7,569 nucleotides of DNA from contig JALRDM010000040.1 of NCBI GenBank assembly GCA_023262195.1, positions 1-7,569 on the forward strand, given 5' to 3'. Positions 1 through 6,085 of this stretch are shown here, in pieces. Under the pieces are notes generated by a model, which was not told the DNA's origin, made no database searches, and saw only the letters and a list, made by a program, of their open reading frames with translations. The stretch's first letter is position 1. The number at the start of each line of letters is the position of its first letter. The position numbers and the translations under genes are program-made. This DNA comes from Salibacteraceae bacterium. Its GTDB lineage: Bacteria > Bacteroidota > Bacteroidia > Flavobacteriales_G > Salibacteraceae.

Positions 1-875
1 CTGTAAGAAGAAGCCGAAGTGGATTGCAGGATGAAAACAAACCCATTGGTTCATTCATATTCTTGGGTACAACAGGCGTAGGTAAAACCGAGCTGGCAAA
101 AGCTCTTGCCGAGTATTTGTTTGATAATGAAAACGCCCTAACCCGAATTGATATGAGCGAATATCAAGAAAGACATGCGATGAGCAGGCTTGTTGGAGCG
201 CCTCCGGGATATGTGGGATATGATGAAGGAGGACAGCTCACCGAAGCCGTGAGGCGCAAGCCATACTCAGTCATTTTACTTGATGAAATCGAAAAAGCGC
301 ACCCCGATGTGTTCAACATTCTACTGCAAGTACTCGATGATGGAAGGCTCACCGATAATAAAGGTAGAGTGGCAAACTTCAAAAACACGATCATCATTAT
401 GACTTCAAACCTTGGCTCTGATATCATTTCACGGAACTTCGAGGGTAAGGTAGATGCCGAGCTCGATCGAGCAATTGAGACCACCGAGTTAGAAATGAAA
501 GAAATGCTCAGACAAACACTCAAGCCAGAGTTCTTAAATCGAATCGATGAGACAGTGGTATTTAAACCCTTGGGCAAAGCAGATGTAAAAAACATCGTGA
601 AGATGCAATTGAATCAGTTGGTAAGCCGATTGAGCAAGCAGGATATAAAGCTGTCTGTGTCTGAAGAAACCATTGATTACCTTGCCGAAAAGGGTTTTGA
701 TCCACAATTTGGGGCAAGGCCAATTAAGCGAGTGATACAGAAAAACGTGTTGAATGAACTCAGCAAGCAACTGCTTGCTGGAAAGGTAGAGCGAGGCAAA
801 GACATAGTGCTCGACATCTTCGATGACCAATTTGTTTTCAGAGCTCCAATTAAGGACTCTGAACTGGCATCATAA
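1..875 (+). CDS. clpB: ATP-dependent disaggregase ClpB, C-terminal part (5' end outside window)
   Basis: This is the second AAA+ module and C-terminal domain of the ClpB/Hsp104 disaggregase, a cytoplasmic hexamer that threads aggregated protein through its pore with DnaK. The reading frame is open from base 3, beginning [16 protein letters not shown], so the gene starts upstream; a TTG at 24 is only an internal codon. Visible motifs are Walker A GTTGVGKT (66-89, Thr where Pro is usual), pore loop GYVGYDEGG (near 207), Walker B VILLDE (270-287), sensor 1 IIIMTSN, the LNRID segment and sensor 2 GARPIKR (711-731). The tail ([11 protein letters not shown], then VFRAPI) and the QLNQLVSRL segment fit ClpB better than ClpC. 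About 291 residues are present of a usual 860 or so. No lesion is seen. A hairpin with a T-rich tail follows 10 bp after the stop. Heat-shock control is known for the family, but its promoter is not in view. Confidence 0.95.
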   Translation, partial: VRRSRSGLQDENKPIGSFIFLGTTGVGKTELAKALAEYLFDNENALTRIDMSEYQERHAMSRLVGAPPGYVGYDEGGQLTEAVRRKPYSVILLDEIEKAHPDVFNILLQVLDDGRLTDNKGRVANFKNTIIIMTSNLGSDIISRNFEGKVDAELDRAIETTELEMKEMLRQTLKPEFLNRIDETVVFKPLGKADVKNIVKMQLNQLVSRLSKQDIKLSVSEETIDYLAEKGFDPQFGARPIKRVIQKNVLNELSKQLLAGKVERGKDIVLDIFDDQFVFRAPIKDSELAS

Positions 876-884
876 CCAATCATC

Positions 885-940
885 AGCACCTTCATTTTCT
901 TTTACTTTATTTGATAGAGAATTGAAGGTGCTTTTTATTA
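885..940 (+). terminator. Rho-independent terminator-like hairpin after clpB, overlapping the lipid kinase start
   Basis: A perfect 10-bp inverted repeat, AGCACCTTCA (885-894) and TGAAGGTGCT (923-932), is followed directly by TTTTATTA. The stem can extend inward by about six more pairs (895-900 with 916-921, one G-U pair and one bulged T), leaving a 15-nt loop. It begins 9 bases after the clpB stop, where a terminator is expected. Its right arm contains the likely TTG start of the next gene and its T tract encodes that gene's Leu-Phe-Ile. It could therefore be a plain clpB terminator or could influence expression of the kinase. Termination is inferred from structure only. Confidence 0.6.
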
Positions 941-1817
941 TAAATGGTAAGTCGAAGAGGCTTAATGCCGTGCAATTGGAGATTGAAAAGACACGCAGCA
1001 ATTACCCTGACTTGCAGATTCACATATCCGTTTCTAAGCGCTCTGGCGACTGTTTTCGTATCGCAAACAGTGAATTGAACAACTATGAAGCGTTTATTGC
1101 ATGCGGTGGTGACGGTACGTTTAATGAAGTTTTGAATGGATTGTATTTCTCTAAGAATCCACCGCCAAAGTATATTGGTTTATTGCCCGCAGAATCTGCA
1201 AACGACTTCATGAAATCTATAGGCCGAAGGTCCGTTGATCAAATGTTGCAAAACCTGAAAAACAATCACGCGAAACCTATGGACATTGGGCTGCTTTCAA
1301 GAGCGGGTAGAACACGTGTTTTTGCGAATGCAGCTTCCAATGGTTTGGCGGTTTGGTATTCTGTAAAGTGGATACAAAACGAGGCACCATGTCTCCAAGA
1401 TTAAACTATACTCTGGCAATACTCTGGTCTGTCTTAGTCTTTAAAAGACCAAAAGTTGAAATTACCATTGATGGAGAGGTGCGCGAAGAACGGTTAACAA
1501 TGATTGTCATCGGCAAAGGAAACTATATCGGGTTTGGGCTTGGTTTCACGCCACAATCAAAAATTGATAACGGAAAGTTTGGGCTCACGATTCTGCGAAA
1601 TTCCAGCTATTATCAGCTCATTTCTAAATACCTCAAACTGGCGAATAATAAAAAGATTGATCATCCATGGCTCTCTTACCTAGAGGCAGAGAACATTAAA
1701 TTGACGGTAAAAGAAGGGTTACTTCCCATTGAAACGGATGGTGAATACTACGACATACTGGAAGAAGGTGACTCGGTAAATTATAGCATACGCACTGGTC
1801 TCTACCAGTTCGTCTAA
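922..1817 (+). pseudogene. YegS/DagK-type diacylglycerol (lipid) kinase, disrupted by a one-base frameshift
   Basis: The two halves of one DAGK_cat-family lipid kinase lie in different frames. The 5' half starts MKVLFIINGKSKR and carries the nucleotide-binding GGDGTFNEV (from 1105), then LLPAESANDF. The 3' half has GNYIGFGLGFTPQSKIDNGKF and the C-terminal ETDGEYY. The first frame runs into a TAA at 1402-1404. The second is open across 1353-1817. Adding one base near 1345-1353 (for example TTGGCGG read as TTGGGCGG) gives NGLGGLVFCKVDTKRG, which suits the family, and a protein of about 298 residues, the normal length. TTG 922 is preferred as start because it gives the usual Lys-Val-Leu-hydrophobic-Asn strand; GTG 928 is possible, and ATG 823 lies inside clpB. 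The usual Pro-x-Gly-Thr-x-Asn-Asp motif reads PAESAND, with Glu in the Gly position. Family members phosphorylate diacylglycerol or related lipids at the membrane. It may be a true pseudogene or a sequencing error; the sequence alone cannot decide. Confidence 0.8.
1794..1809. terminator. Short hairpin at the convergent junction of the lipid kinase and YdeI-family genes
   Basis: A perfect 6-bp stem, ACTGGT (1794-1799) and ACCAGT (1804-1809), closes a four-base CTCT loop. It lies within the last codons of the kinase gene, 5 bases before its stop and 4 bases before the stop of the opposing gene. No T-run follows on the plus strand within a few bases, so intrinsic termination is doubtful. It is the only hairpin I see at this junction, and it could equally be a chance product of the coding sequence. 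Confidence 0.2.
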
Positions 1818-2401
1818 CGGTATTTATCGTTCAAGCCGATGCCCTTCAAAATCATTGGAACACACTTCCTAAGCCGATTAATTCTAGTAGCGTCCTGTTT
1901 GGCAGAACCAATATGATCTGCATATTCTATTTGTTTACCTCTTGATAAAGCATCAAAGGCAAGTTTCAAATTTTCATCTGTATTCAATGCCTGATTCAGT
2001 TCTTCTGGTATGATCAAGGGTTTGCGCTCGGGTTTAATCTCTTTACCCAATTTCTGATTTTCAATTGCCTCCAGTATGTAAGCGTAAACCAAATCTTCAT
2101 CAATTTCATCGACCGAATTAAACCGCCATTGTCTCAGACCTTTAGTTTGATTCTCTCCCGCATTAACCAAGAATTTGCCTTCGTCAACCAAGAAAACACC
2201 ATTAATAAACCATAACCCAACATATTGCTTAAATGCAGCTATACCTACCACATGTTTTTTGTTTAACTTGTAGTAGGGAGCCCCCCATTTAAGCTCTTCG
2301 TTTAGTTCGGTCCTAAGTAACAACCCGCGAAGCTTATCAAGTGCATCTGTCCAATCGGCATTCATCTCGAAGTACTCCTCAACCGATTTAGCCATTTTCA
2401 T
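1814..2401 (-). CDS. YdeI/OmpD-associated (OmdA) family protein with DUF1801 domain
   Basis: This 195-residue soluble protein has no signal peptide. Residues about 12-105 look like a DUF1801 (YdhG-like) alpha/beta domain, with the ELKWGAPYYK segment at 36-45 and VGLWFING following. Residues about 127-187 match the bacteriocin-protection YdeI/OmpD-associated motif: IPEELNQAL, a basic-aromatic stretch, then HIGSAKQDATRINRLRK. Total length is normal for Bacteroidota members of the family. The molecular function is not established; the family name comes from genetic association with OmpD and bacteriocin tolerance in enterobacteria, which should not be carried over here. ATG 2401 is taken as start, with a second in-frame ATG two codons later (M3) also possible. 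Its stop overlaps that of the lipid kinase. The 5' side faces the helicase gene across a 109-bp spacer. Confidence 0.85.
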   Translation of the reverse strand: MKMAKSVEEYFEMNADWTDALDKLRGLLLRTELNEELKWGAPYYKLNKKHVVGIAAFKQYVGLWFINGVFLVDEGKFLVNAGENQTKGLRQWRFNSVDEIDEDLVYAYILEAIENQKLGKEIKPERKPLIIPEELNQALNTDENLKLAFDALSRGKQIEYADHIGSAKQDATRINRLRKCVPMILKGIGLNDKYR

Positions 2402-2510
2402 AGATGCGTGGATTATAGATTTTACCTCTCGAAAGTAAGATTTGTATTGAATGTCGACATTATTTGGAGCTACACTTGAAGCGATTGAAAACTAAACCCG
2501 ACATTGCGGT
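2402..2510. promoter_or_regulatory. Divergent intergenic region between the YdeI-family gene and the helicase gene
   Basis: This 109-bp spacer must hold the 5' signals of both divergent genes. The one distinct structure is the perfect 12-bp palindrome AATGTCGACATT at 2450-2461, which could be an operator or chance. I do not find a full TTTG/TAnnTTTG promoter on either strand. On the minus strand TACTTTCG is a 7-of-8 match about 30 bases before the YdeI-family ATG. On the plus strand the TTTG at 2441-2444 and TATTTG at 2461-2466 are too close together. No Shine-Dalgarno sequence precedes GTG 2511. Confidence 0.4.
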
Positions 2511-3737
2511 GTGAATTTTAAAGAACTTGGATTATCTGACGACCTCATTGATTCGATCAGCTACATGGGATTTGAGAAAGCCACTCCTATACAAGAGCAG
2601 GCCATCCCAAAAATTTTAGATAGAAAAGATTTAATAGCCTGCGCACAGACCGGTACGGGAAAAACTGCCGCGTTTATTCTTCCTATCATTAATAAACTAT
2701 CTCAGAAAGAAGCTTCAAATGACTCCATCAATACCGTAGTCATTTGCCCAACTCGTGAACTTGCAATTCAAATTGATCAACAAATCAATGGTTTTACCTA
2801 TTTCACTTCCATTTCAAGCATAGCTATTTATGGTGGAGGTGATGGTGATGATTGGGAAGAACAGAAAAAAGCCTTGACGAGTGGAGTTGACATTGTGGTA
2901 ACTACACCTGGCAAATTCATAGCTCACCTCAACATGGGTTATATGAATTTGAAAAATATTGAACACGTTATACTCGATGAGGCCGACCGCATGCTCGACA
3001 TTGGTTTCCATGATGATATTTTGAGGATTTTCAGCTATTTTCCAAAAGACCGGCAAACACTTATGTTTAGTGCAACCATGCCTAACAAAATCCGAGATTT
3101 AGCCAAGGAAATTTTAAACGAACCTGACGAAATCTCTATAGCAATTTCCAAACCTGCAGAGGGAGTAATGCAAATCGCTTACTTATGCTATGACCCGCTT
3201 AAAACCAAGTTTATAAAACGGCTCATAGATGGCAAAGAGTCTTGCAAGAGCATCATCATATTCACATCCACTAAGAAACAAGTTGGAGAGGTCGTACGAG
3301 AGCTCCGAAACAAAGACTATTTGGTCTTGGGTATTTCATCTGATTTAGACCAATCTCAAAGAGAAGATGTCCTTATAAAGTTTCGAGCCAAACAATGCCG
3401 TGTATTGGTGGCTACGGATGTAATGAGCCGAGGAATCGACATTAAGGACATCAATCTGGTGATCAATTATAACGTACCAAATGATGCCGAGGATTACGTC
3501 CATAGAATTGGTCGCACGGCTCGTGCAGACACCACTGGAATTGCGGTGACACTTCTTAACGAAGAAGAGCAATACAAGTTTTTGAGAATTGAACGGCTTA
3601 TAGAAAAAGAAGTGCTAAAGTCTCCTGTACCCACTGAAATTGGGGAGAGTCCAACGTGGAACCCAAATGCTTCGAATAAGAGACCGTCTAATAAAAACCG
3701 TGGAAAGAGTAAGCGATATAAGGGAAAAAGGAGCTAA
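2511..3737 (+). CDS. DEAD-box ATP-dependent RNA helicase (RhlE/DeaD-like)
   Basis: This complete 408-residue superfamily 2 RNA helicase would unwind structured RNA in the cytoplasm, for example in ribosome assembly, RNA decay or cold adaptation. All core motifs are present in order: Q-motif FKELGL to ATPIQEQ (3-30), motif I AQTGTGKT (45-52), Ia PTRELAIQI (80-88), Ib TPGK (132-135, Lys where Arg is usual), II DEAD (156-159), III SAT (187-189), IV IIFTSTKK (249-256), V ATDVMSRGID (301-310) and VI HRIGRTAR (331-338). A lysine/arginine-rich tail (about 388-408) follows the RecA-like domains, as in many RhlE-type proteins, and probably adds nonspecific RNA affinity. No DbpA-like or CsdA-like C-terminal domain is seen. 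The GTG start is chosen because it sits directly before the conserved Q-motif region, and no plausible ATG lies nearby. It is followed after 5 bp by a convergent gene. The exact paralogue cannot be fixed by eye. Confidence 0.95.
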   Translation: MNFKELGLSDDLIDSISYMGFEKATPIQEQAIPKILDRKDLIACAQTGTGKTAAFILPIINKLSQKEASNDSINTVVICPTRELAIQIDQQINGFTYFTSISSIAIYGGGDGDDWEEQKKALTSGVDIVVTTPGKFIAHLNMGYMNLKNIEHVILDEADRMLDIGFHDDILRIFSYFPKDRQTLMFSATMPNKIRDLAKEILNEPDEISIAISKPAEGVMQIAYLCYDPLKTKFIKRLIDGKESCKSIIIFTSTKKQVGEVVRELRNKDYLVLGISSDLDQSQREDVLIKFRAKQCRVLVATDVMSRGIDIKDINLVINYNVPNDAEDYVHRIGRTARADTTGIAVTLLNEEEQYKFLRIERLIEKEVLKSPVPTEIGESPTWNPNASNKRPSNKNRGKSKRYKGKRS

Positions 3738-3742
3738 ACAAA

Positions 3743-3928
3743 CTATTGCTTGCACTGCTCACTAGGCTTTGCGCCACATACACTACACGTGCCAGACCCA
3801 TCGCTCAACATAGGATTACTGCTGGCACAAGTTCCTGCGAACTCACCATCTTTTTTACCCCAAATCTTGATTGCAATTCCTGCAAAAGCTAAACCTAAGA
3901 GACCTATCGCTATTAGAATGACTTTCAT
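3743..3928 (-). CDS. Small cysteine-rich membrane or secreted protein
   Basis: This 61-residue protein has one N-terminal hydrophobic segment (about residues 3-23) and then a short polar domain with four cysteines, Cys34, Cys48, Cys51 and Cys59, around GTCASSNPML and CSVCG. I recognise it as one of the small conserved proteins annotated in Bacteroidota only as membrane or secreted protein; its function is unknown. The spacing C-x13-C-x2-C-x7-C could bind a metal such as zinc, or form disulfides if the domain is outside the cytoplasm; both are inference. ATG 3928 is chosen over the in-frame ATG at 3964 because a promoter -7 element lies between them and the hydrophobic segment begins at 3928. 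Its 3' end lies 5 bp from the helicase stop, and its 5' end is divergent from the glycosyltransferase gene. Confidence 0.8.
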   Translation of the reverse strand: MKVILIAIGLLGLAFAGIAIKIWGKKDGEFAGTCASSNPMLSDGSGTCSVCGAKPSEQCKQ

Positions 3929-3933
3929 GGGCG

Positions 3934-3965
3934 CAAAGATAACAAACGCACCTCGTGCATTCAAT
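3934..3965 (-). promoter_or_regulatory. Bacteroidota-type promoter of the small membrane protein gene
   Basis: Read on the minus strand, TATCTTTG (3941-3934) is a perfect match to the TAnnTTTG -7 element, and ATTG (3965-3962) sits 20 bp upstream in the place of the -33 TTTG element. Only five bases (CGCCC) separate the -7 element from the ATG at 3928. Transcription should therefore begin at or within a few bases of the start codon, giving a leaderless or nearly leaderless mRNA. It also excludes the upstream ATG at 3964 as start. Confidence 0.65.
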
Positions 3966-3988
3966 CTTATTAAGTCGAATTAACTTCG
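3962..3988 (+). promoter_or_regulatory. Possible promoter of the membrane glycosyltransferase gene
   Basis: TAACTTCG (3981-3988) matches the TAnnTTTG element at seven of eight positions and ends 7 bases before ATG 3996. This is a layout like that of the divergent small-protein gene. No good -33 element is visible at the right distance; the nearest weak candidate overlaps the -33 element of the divergent promoter. The call is weak. Confidence 0.3.
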
Positions 3989-3995
3989 TTCGTGT

Positions 3996-5372
3996 ATGAG
4001 GCCTCAGGTAATTTTCTTTAGTCTAATTACTGTCCTATTCATGGTAATACTCTTCCTCTTCGATGGCACTGGAGATGGAGGCGACAGTGTTTTGCATTAT
4101 TTATATGCACACCATGTAATCGAGCACCCTAAGAACTTATTTAATCATTGGGCAAAACCGCTTTTTACACTTCTTGCAAGTTCATTTGCCTACTGGGGTT
4201 TTACAGGCATAAAGCTCTTTAACGCATTATGTGCATTGATCACAGCGATTCTAGTATCAGATATTGTAAAAAATTTCGGTTGGAAAATGCCACTCTTGGC
4301 TTCTTCAATCTTTTTGCTGATGCCCTACAACCTCTTGGTGATTTTTTCTGGTCTTACAGAACCTTTATTCGCCTTGATGATCAGCTTGAGCATTTCTCTA
4401 ACTATCCGAAAAAAGATTGCTTTAGCCGCGGTAGTTGTGAGCTTTTTACCCTTTGTGCGAAGCGAAGGATTGATTTACCTCGGGGTCTTTGCCTCGTACC
4501 TCATCATTGACAAAAAGTGGAAGTATTTACCGCTGTTAATCATTGGTCATGCGGTATACGGCATCTCAGGGCTCATCTATTATGACACCATACTTTGGCC
4601 ATTTACCCGAATACCTTATGTAGGTAAAGAAAACTACGGTTCTGGCAAACCAAGCCATTTTATAAAGCAACTATTCTATGTAGTTGGTTTCACCATTTAT
4701 ATTCTTATGTGGCTCGGTGTGATTGATAAAGTGATTCGATTCTTTAAAAAGGATAGGGATTCAAAACACATCCATATTGAAACTTGGTTGATCTATGGTT
4801 TTTCAGTGGCATTCATTGTGGCTCATACTCTATTCTGGTGGTTGGGTCTGTTTCACTCAATGGGACTTATTCGAGTGCTTTTGGGGATAGCACCATTATT
4901 GGCGATCATCGCATACAGGGGAGTTATGCTTATATATGACCTAATTCCAAAGAAGCAGTTTGCCATGGCTTGGGTATGCCTAGTGTTGGCATTTGCTGTA
5001 ATTCACCCTGTATTATCGAAGAAACCAATTAAAAGTTTAAAGGCTTTCAATTTAAATGAAAGTCAAAATGCTCTTATAAATCTTGGGAATAAATACGCCA
5101 GCGCTGATAACGTATATCTCTATGCAAATCCATTCGTATCAGTGGCCTTTAACGTAGATCATTTCAATCGAAGTAGTCATTCAAATGATTGGAGTTTAGT
5201 CGATGATCCAGACCAACAAAACCTTCTGGTGATCTGGGACAATTGGTTCACACCAGTAGAGGCTGGCGTAACGCTGGAGGCACTCAAAAAAAATGAACTA
5301 CTTCAGGAAGTTGATCGCGTTACAGATCAGGAGGGAAATGCCACTATAGTCGTATTTAAGCGAAAAGACTAG
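3996..5372 (+). CDS. Polytopic membrane protein, probable GT-C-fold glycosyltransferase
   Basis: This 458-residue inner-membrane protein has roughly ten to twelve hydrophobic segments, from about residue 4 to residue 340, and a soluble C-terminal part (about 341-458) that would lie on the periplasmic side. Features shared with GT-C enzymes that use polyprenyl-phosphate sugars are an acidic first loop, DGTGDGGDSVLHYLYAHH (23-40) with Asp30 and the following His residues, a TEP motif after a membrane segment (121-123), and FVRSEG (153-158), which resembles the Arg-Pro-Glu-Gly motif of mannosyltransferase-like members. The acidic loop would supply the metal-binding or catalytic aspartate. Donor and acceptor cannot be told. 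ATG 3996 directly precedes the first membrane segment. No other glycan genes are adjacent, so it is not part of an obvious polysaccharide cluster. The stop codon overlaps that of the convergent lipoprotein gene. The family call is by topology and motifs only; an unrelated multipass protein is possible. Confidence 0.65.
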   Translation: MRPQVIFFSLITVLFMVILFLFDGTGDGGDSVLHYLYAHHVIEHPKNLFNHWAKPLFTLLASSFAYWGFTGIKLFNALCALITAILVSDIVKNFGWKMPLLASSIFLLMPYNLLVIFSGLTEPLFALMISLSISLTIRKKIALAAVVVSFLPFVRSEGLIYLGVFASYLIIDKKWKYLPLLIIGHAVYGISGLIYYDTILWPFTRIPYVGKENYGSGKPSHFIKQLFYVVGFTIYILMWLGVIDKVIRFFKKDRDSKHIHIETWLIYGFSVAFIVAHTLFWWLGLFHSMGLIRVLLGIAPLLAIIAYRGVMLIYDLIPKKQFAMAWVCLVLAFAVIHPVLSKKPIKSLKAFNLNESQNALINLGNKYASADNVYLYANPFVSVAFNVDHFNRSSHSNDWSLVDDPDQQNLLVIWDNWFTPVEAGVTLEALKKNELLQEVDRVTDQEGNATIVVFKRKD

Positions 5373-6085
5373 TCGATCAGAATCTGTCCATCTCCTTCTA
5401 AAACACTATTGATAGTGCTTGGCTCAGATGACAACGTTACATTTCCTTGACTGTAGAGGAATGCCTCCAAGCGATTTTCAACATTCAGAAATACCTGCCC
5501 CGTACTTCGTGATGTTACCCACCCATTTCGTGCTTTGAGATTCTGACATTCCATGCTTCCATACGAAGCTGAATACAAATAAACTTGGTCACAGCTGCCA
5601 ATGGCCGAAAGGTCACCTGTTCCTGTATGTAATTTCAGGCTAACCGTATCTGAATTGACGATTATAGCGTTAACTCCACTAGCACTCCATTGGTTAAACT
5701 GAAAATGTCTAGTTACTATAGTATCTTCAGAGTAGATATTCCCTGAATTGGCGCAATCAATTTGTTTTAACTCTGGTGAATACACATGAACGTTGATTTC
5801 ATGATCATAGGATCGTAAAAAATTGCATGTATTTCGGTTCTCGATAATAAGCCAACCATCCGATACCTCGGTATGAATGTTAGGCACTAAATTCTCGCCA
5901 GCCTGGACTACTACATTGTAAGTGGAATCGTAATGCCAGGTAAGATTAATCTGATCGAAAATCTCAATTTTTTCAAACGTCCCAACCGCTCTTTGCTCTT
6001 CGATGTTTTGGCCAATGGAATTCAAGCATCGATCCTTACAACTTGTGAAAATGAGTATTACCAATATTGATAAAAACAACCTCAT
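5369..6085 (-). CDS. DUF2807 (head GIN domain) lipoprotein
   Basis: This 238-residue exported protein has an N-terminal hydrophobic stretch, RLFLSILVILIFTSC, whose Cys16 is the likely lipidated residue. The lipobox is imperfect, with Phe at -3. The mature part has the DUF2807 pattern: RAVGTFEKIEIFDQINLTW at 32-50, VVVQAGENLVPNI, then WLIIENRN, followed by repeated short beta strands with Ser/Gly/Asn turns (ASGVNAIIVNS, GTGDLSAIG, SQGNVTLSS) and an end in GDGQILID. This predicts a right-handed beta-helix-like fold. Such proteins are widespread in Bacteroidota and are called putative autotransporter adhesins, but no function is proven. The start ATG overlaps the stop of the upstream PagL-like gene (ATGA), so the pair is almost certainly co-transcribed and translationally coupled. 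Mature-domain cysteines (Cys20, 87, 111, 165, 180) could form disulfides. The 3' end overlaps the glycosyltransferase stop by four bases. Confidence 0.85.
   Translation of the reverse strand: MRLFLSILVILIFTSCKDRCLNSIGQNIEEQRAVGTFEKIEIFDQINLTWHYDSTYNVVVQAGENLVPNIHTEVSDGWLIIENRNTCNFLRSYDHEINVHVYSPELKQIDCANSGNIYSEDTIVTRHFQFNQWSASGVNAIIVNSDTVSLKLHTGTGDLSAIGSCDQVYLYSASYGSMECQNLKARNGWVTSRSTGQVFLNVENRLEAFLYSQGNVTLSSEPSTINSVLEGDGQILID

Noticed and set aside
164..595. Long open frame on the minus strand inside clpB
   Set aside because: It is antisense to strongly conserved AAA+ motifs, and its serine-rich translation resembles no family.
823..921. ATG 823 as the start of the lipid kinase
   Set aside because: It lies inside the conserved clpB tail, and the added residues (through FTLFDRE) do not resemble the family. 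TTG 922 gives the expected first strand.
1340..1404. Programmed ribosomal frameshifting joining the two kinase frames
   Set aside because: No X-XXY-YYZ slippery heptamer is present in the overlap, and lipid kinases are not known to use this. A plain indel is simpler.
3929..3964. Upstream ATG 3964 for the small membrane protein
   Set aside because: It would place the -7 promoter element inside the coding region and add 12 residues before the hydrophobic anchor.
3750..3983. Plus-strand open frame opposite the small membrane protein
   Set aside because: The minus-strand reading has a membrane anchor, patterned cysteines and a promoter. The plus-strand one has none of these.
5367..5374. Palindrome GACTAGTC at the glycosyltransferase/lipoprotein junction as a terminator or site
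   Set aside because: It is only 8 bp with no loop or T-run, and it is largely fixed by the overlapping stop codons.
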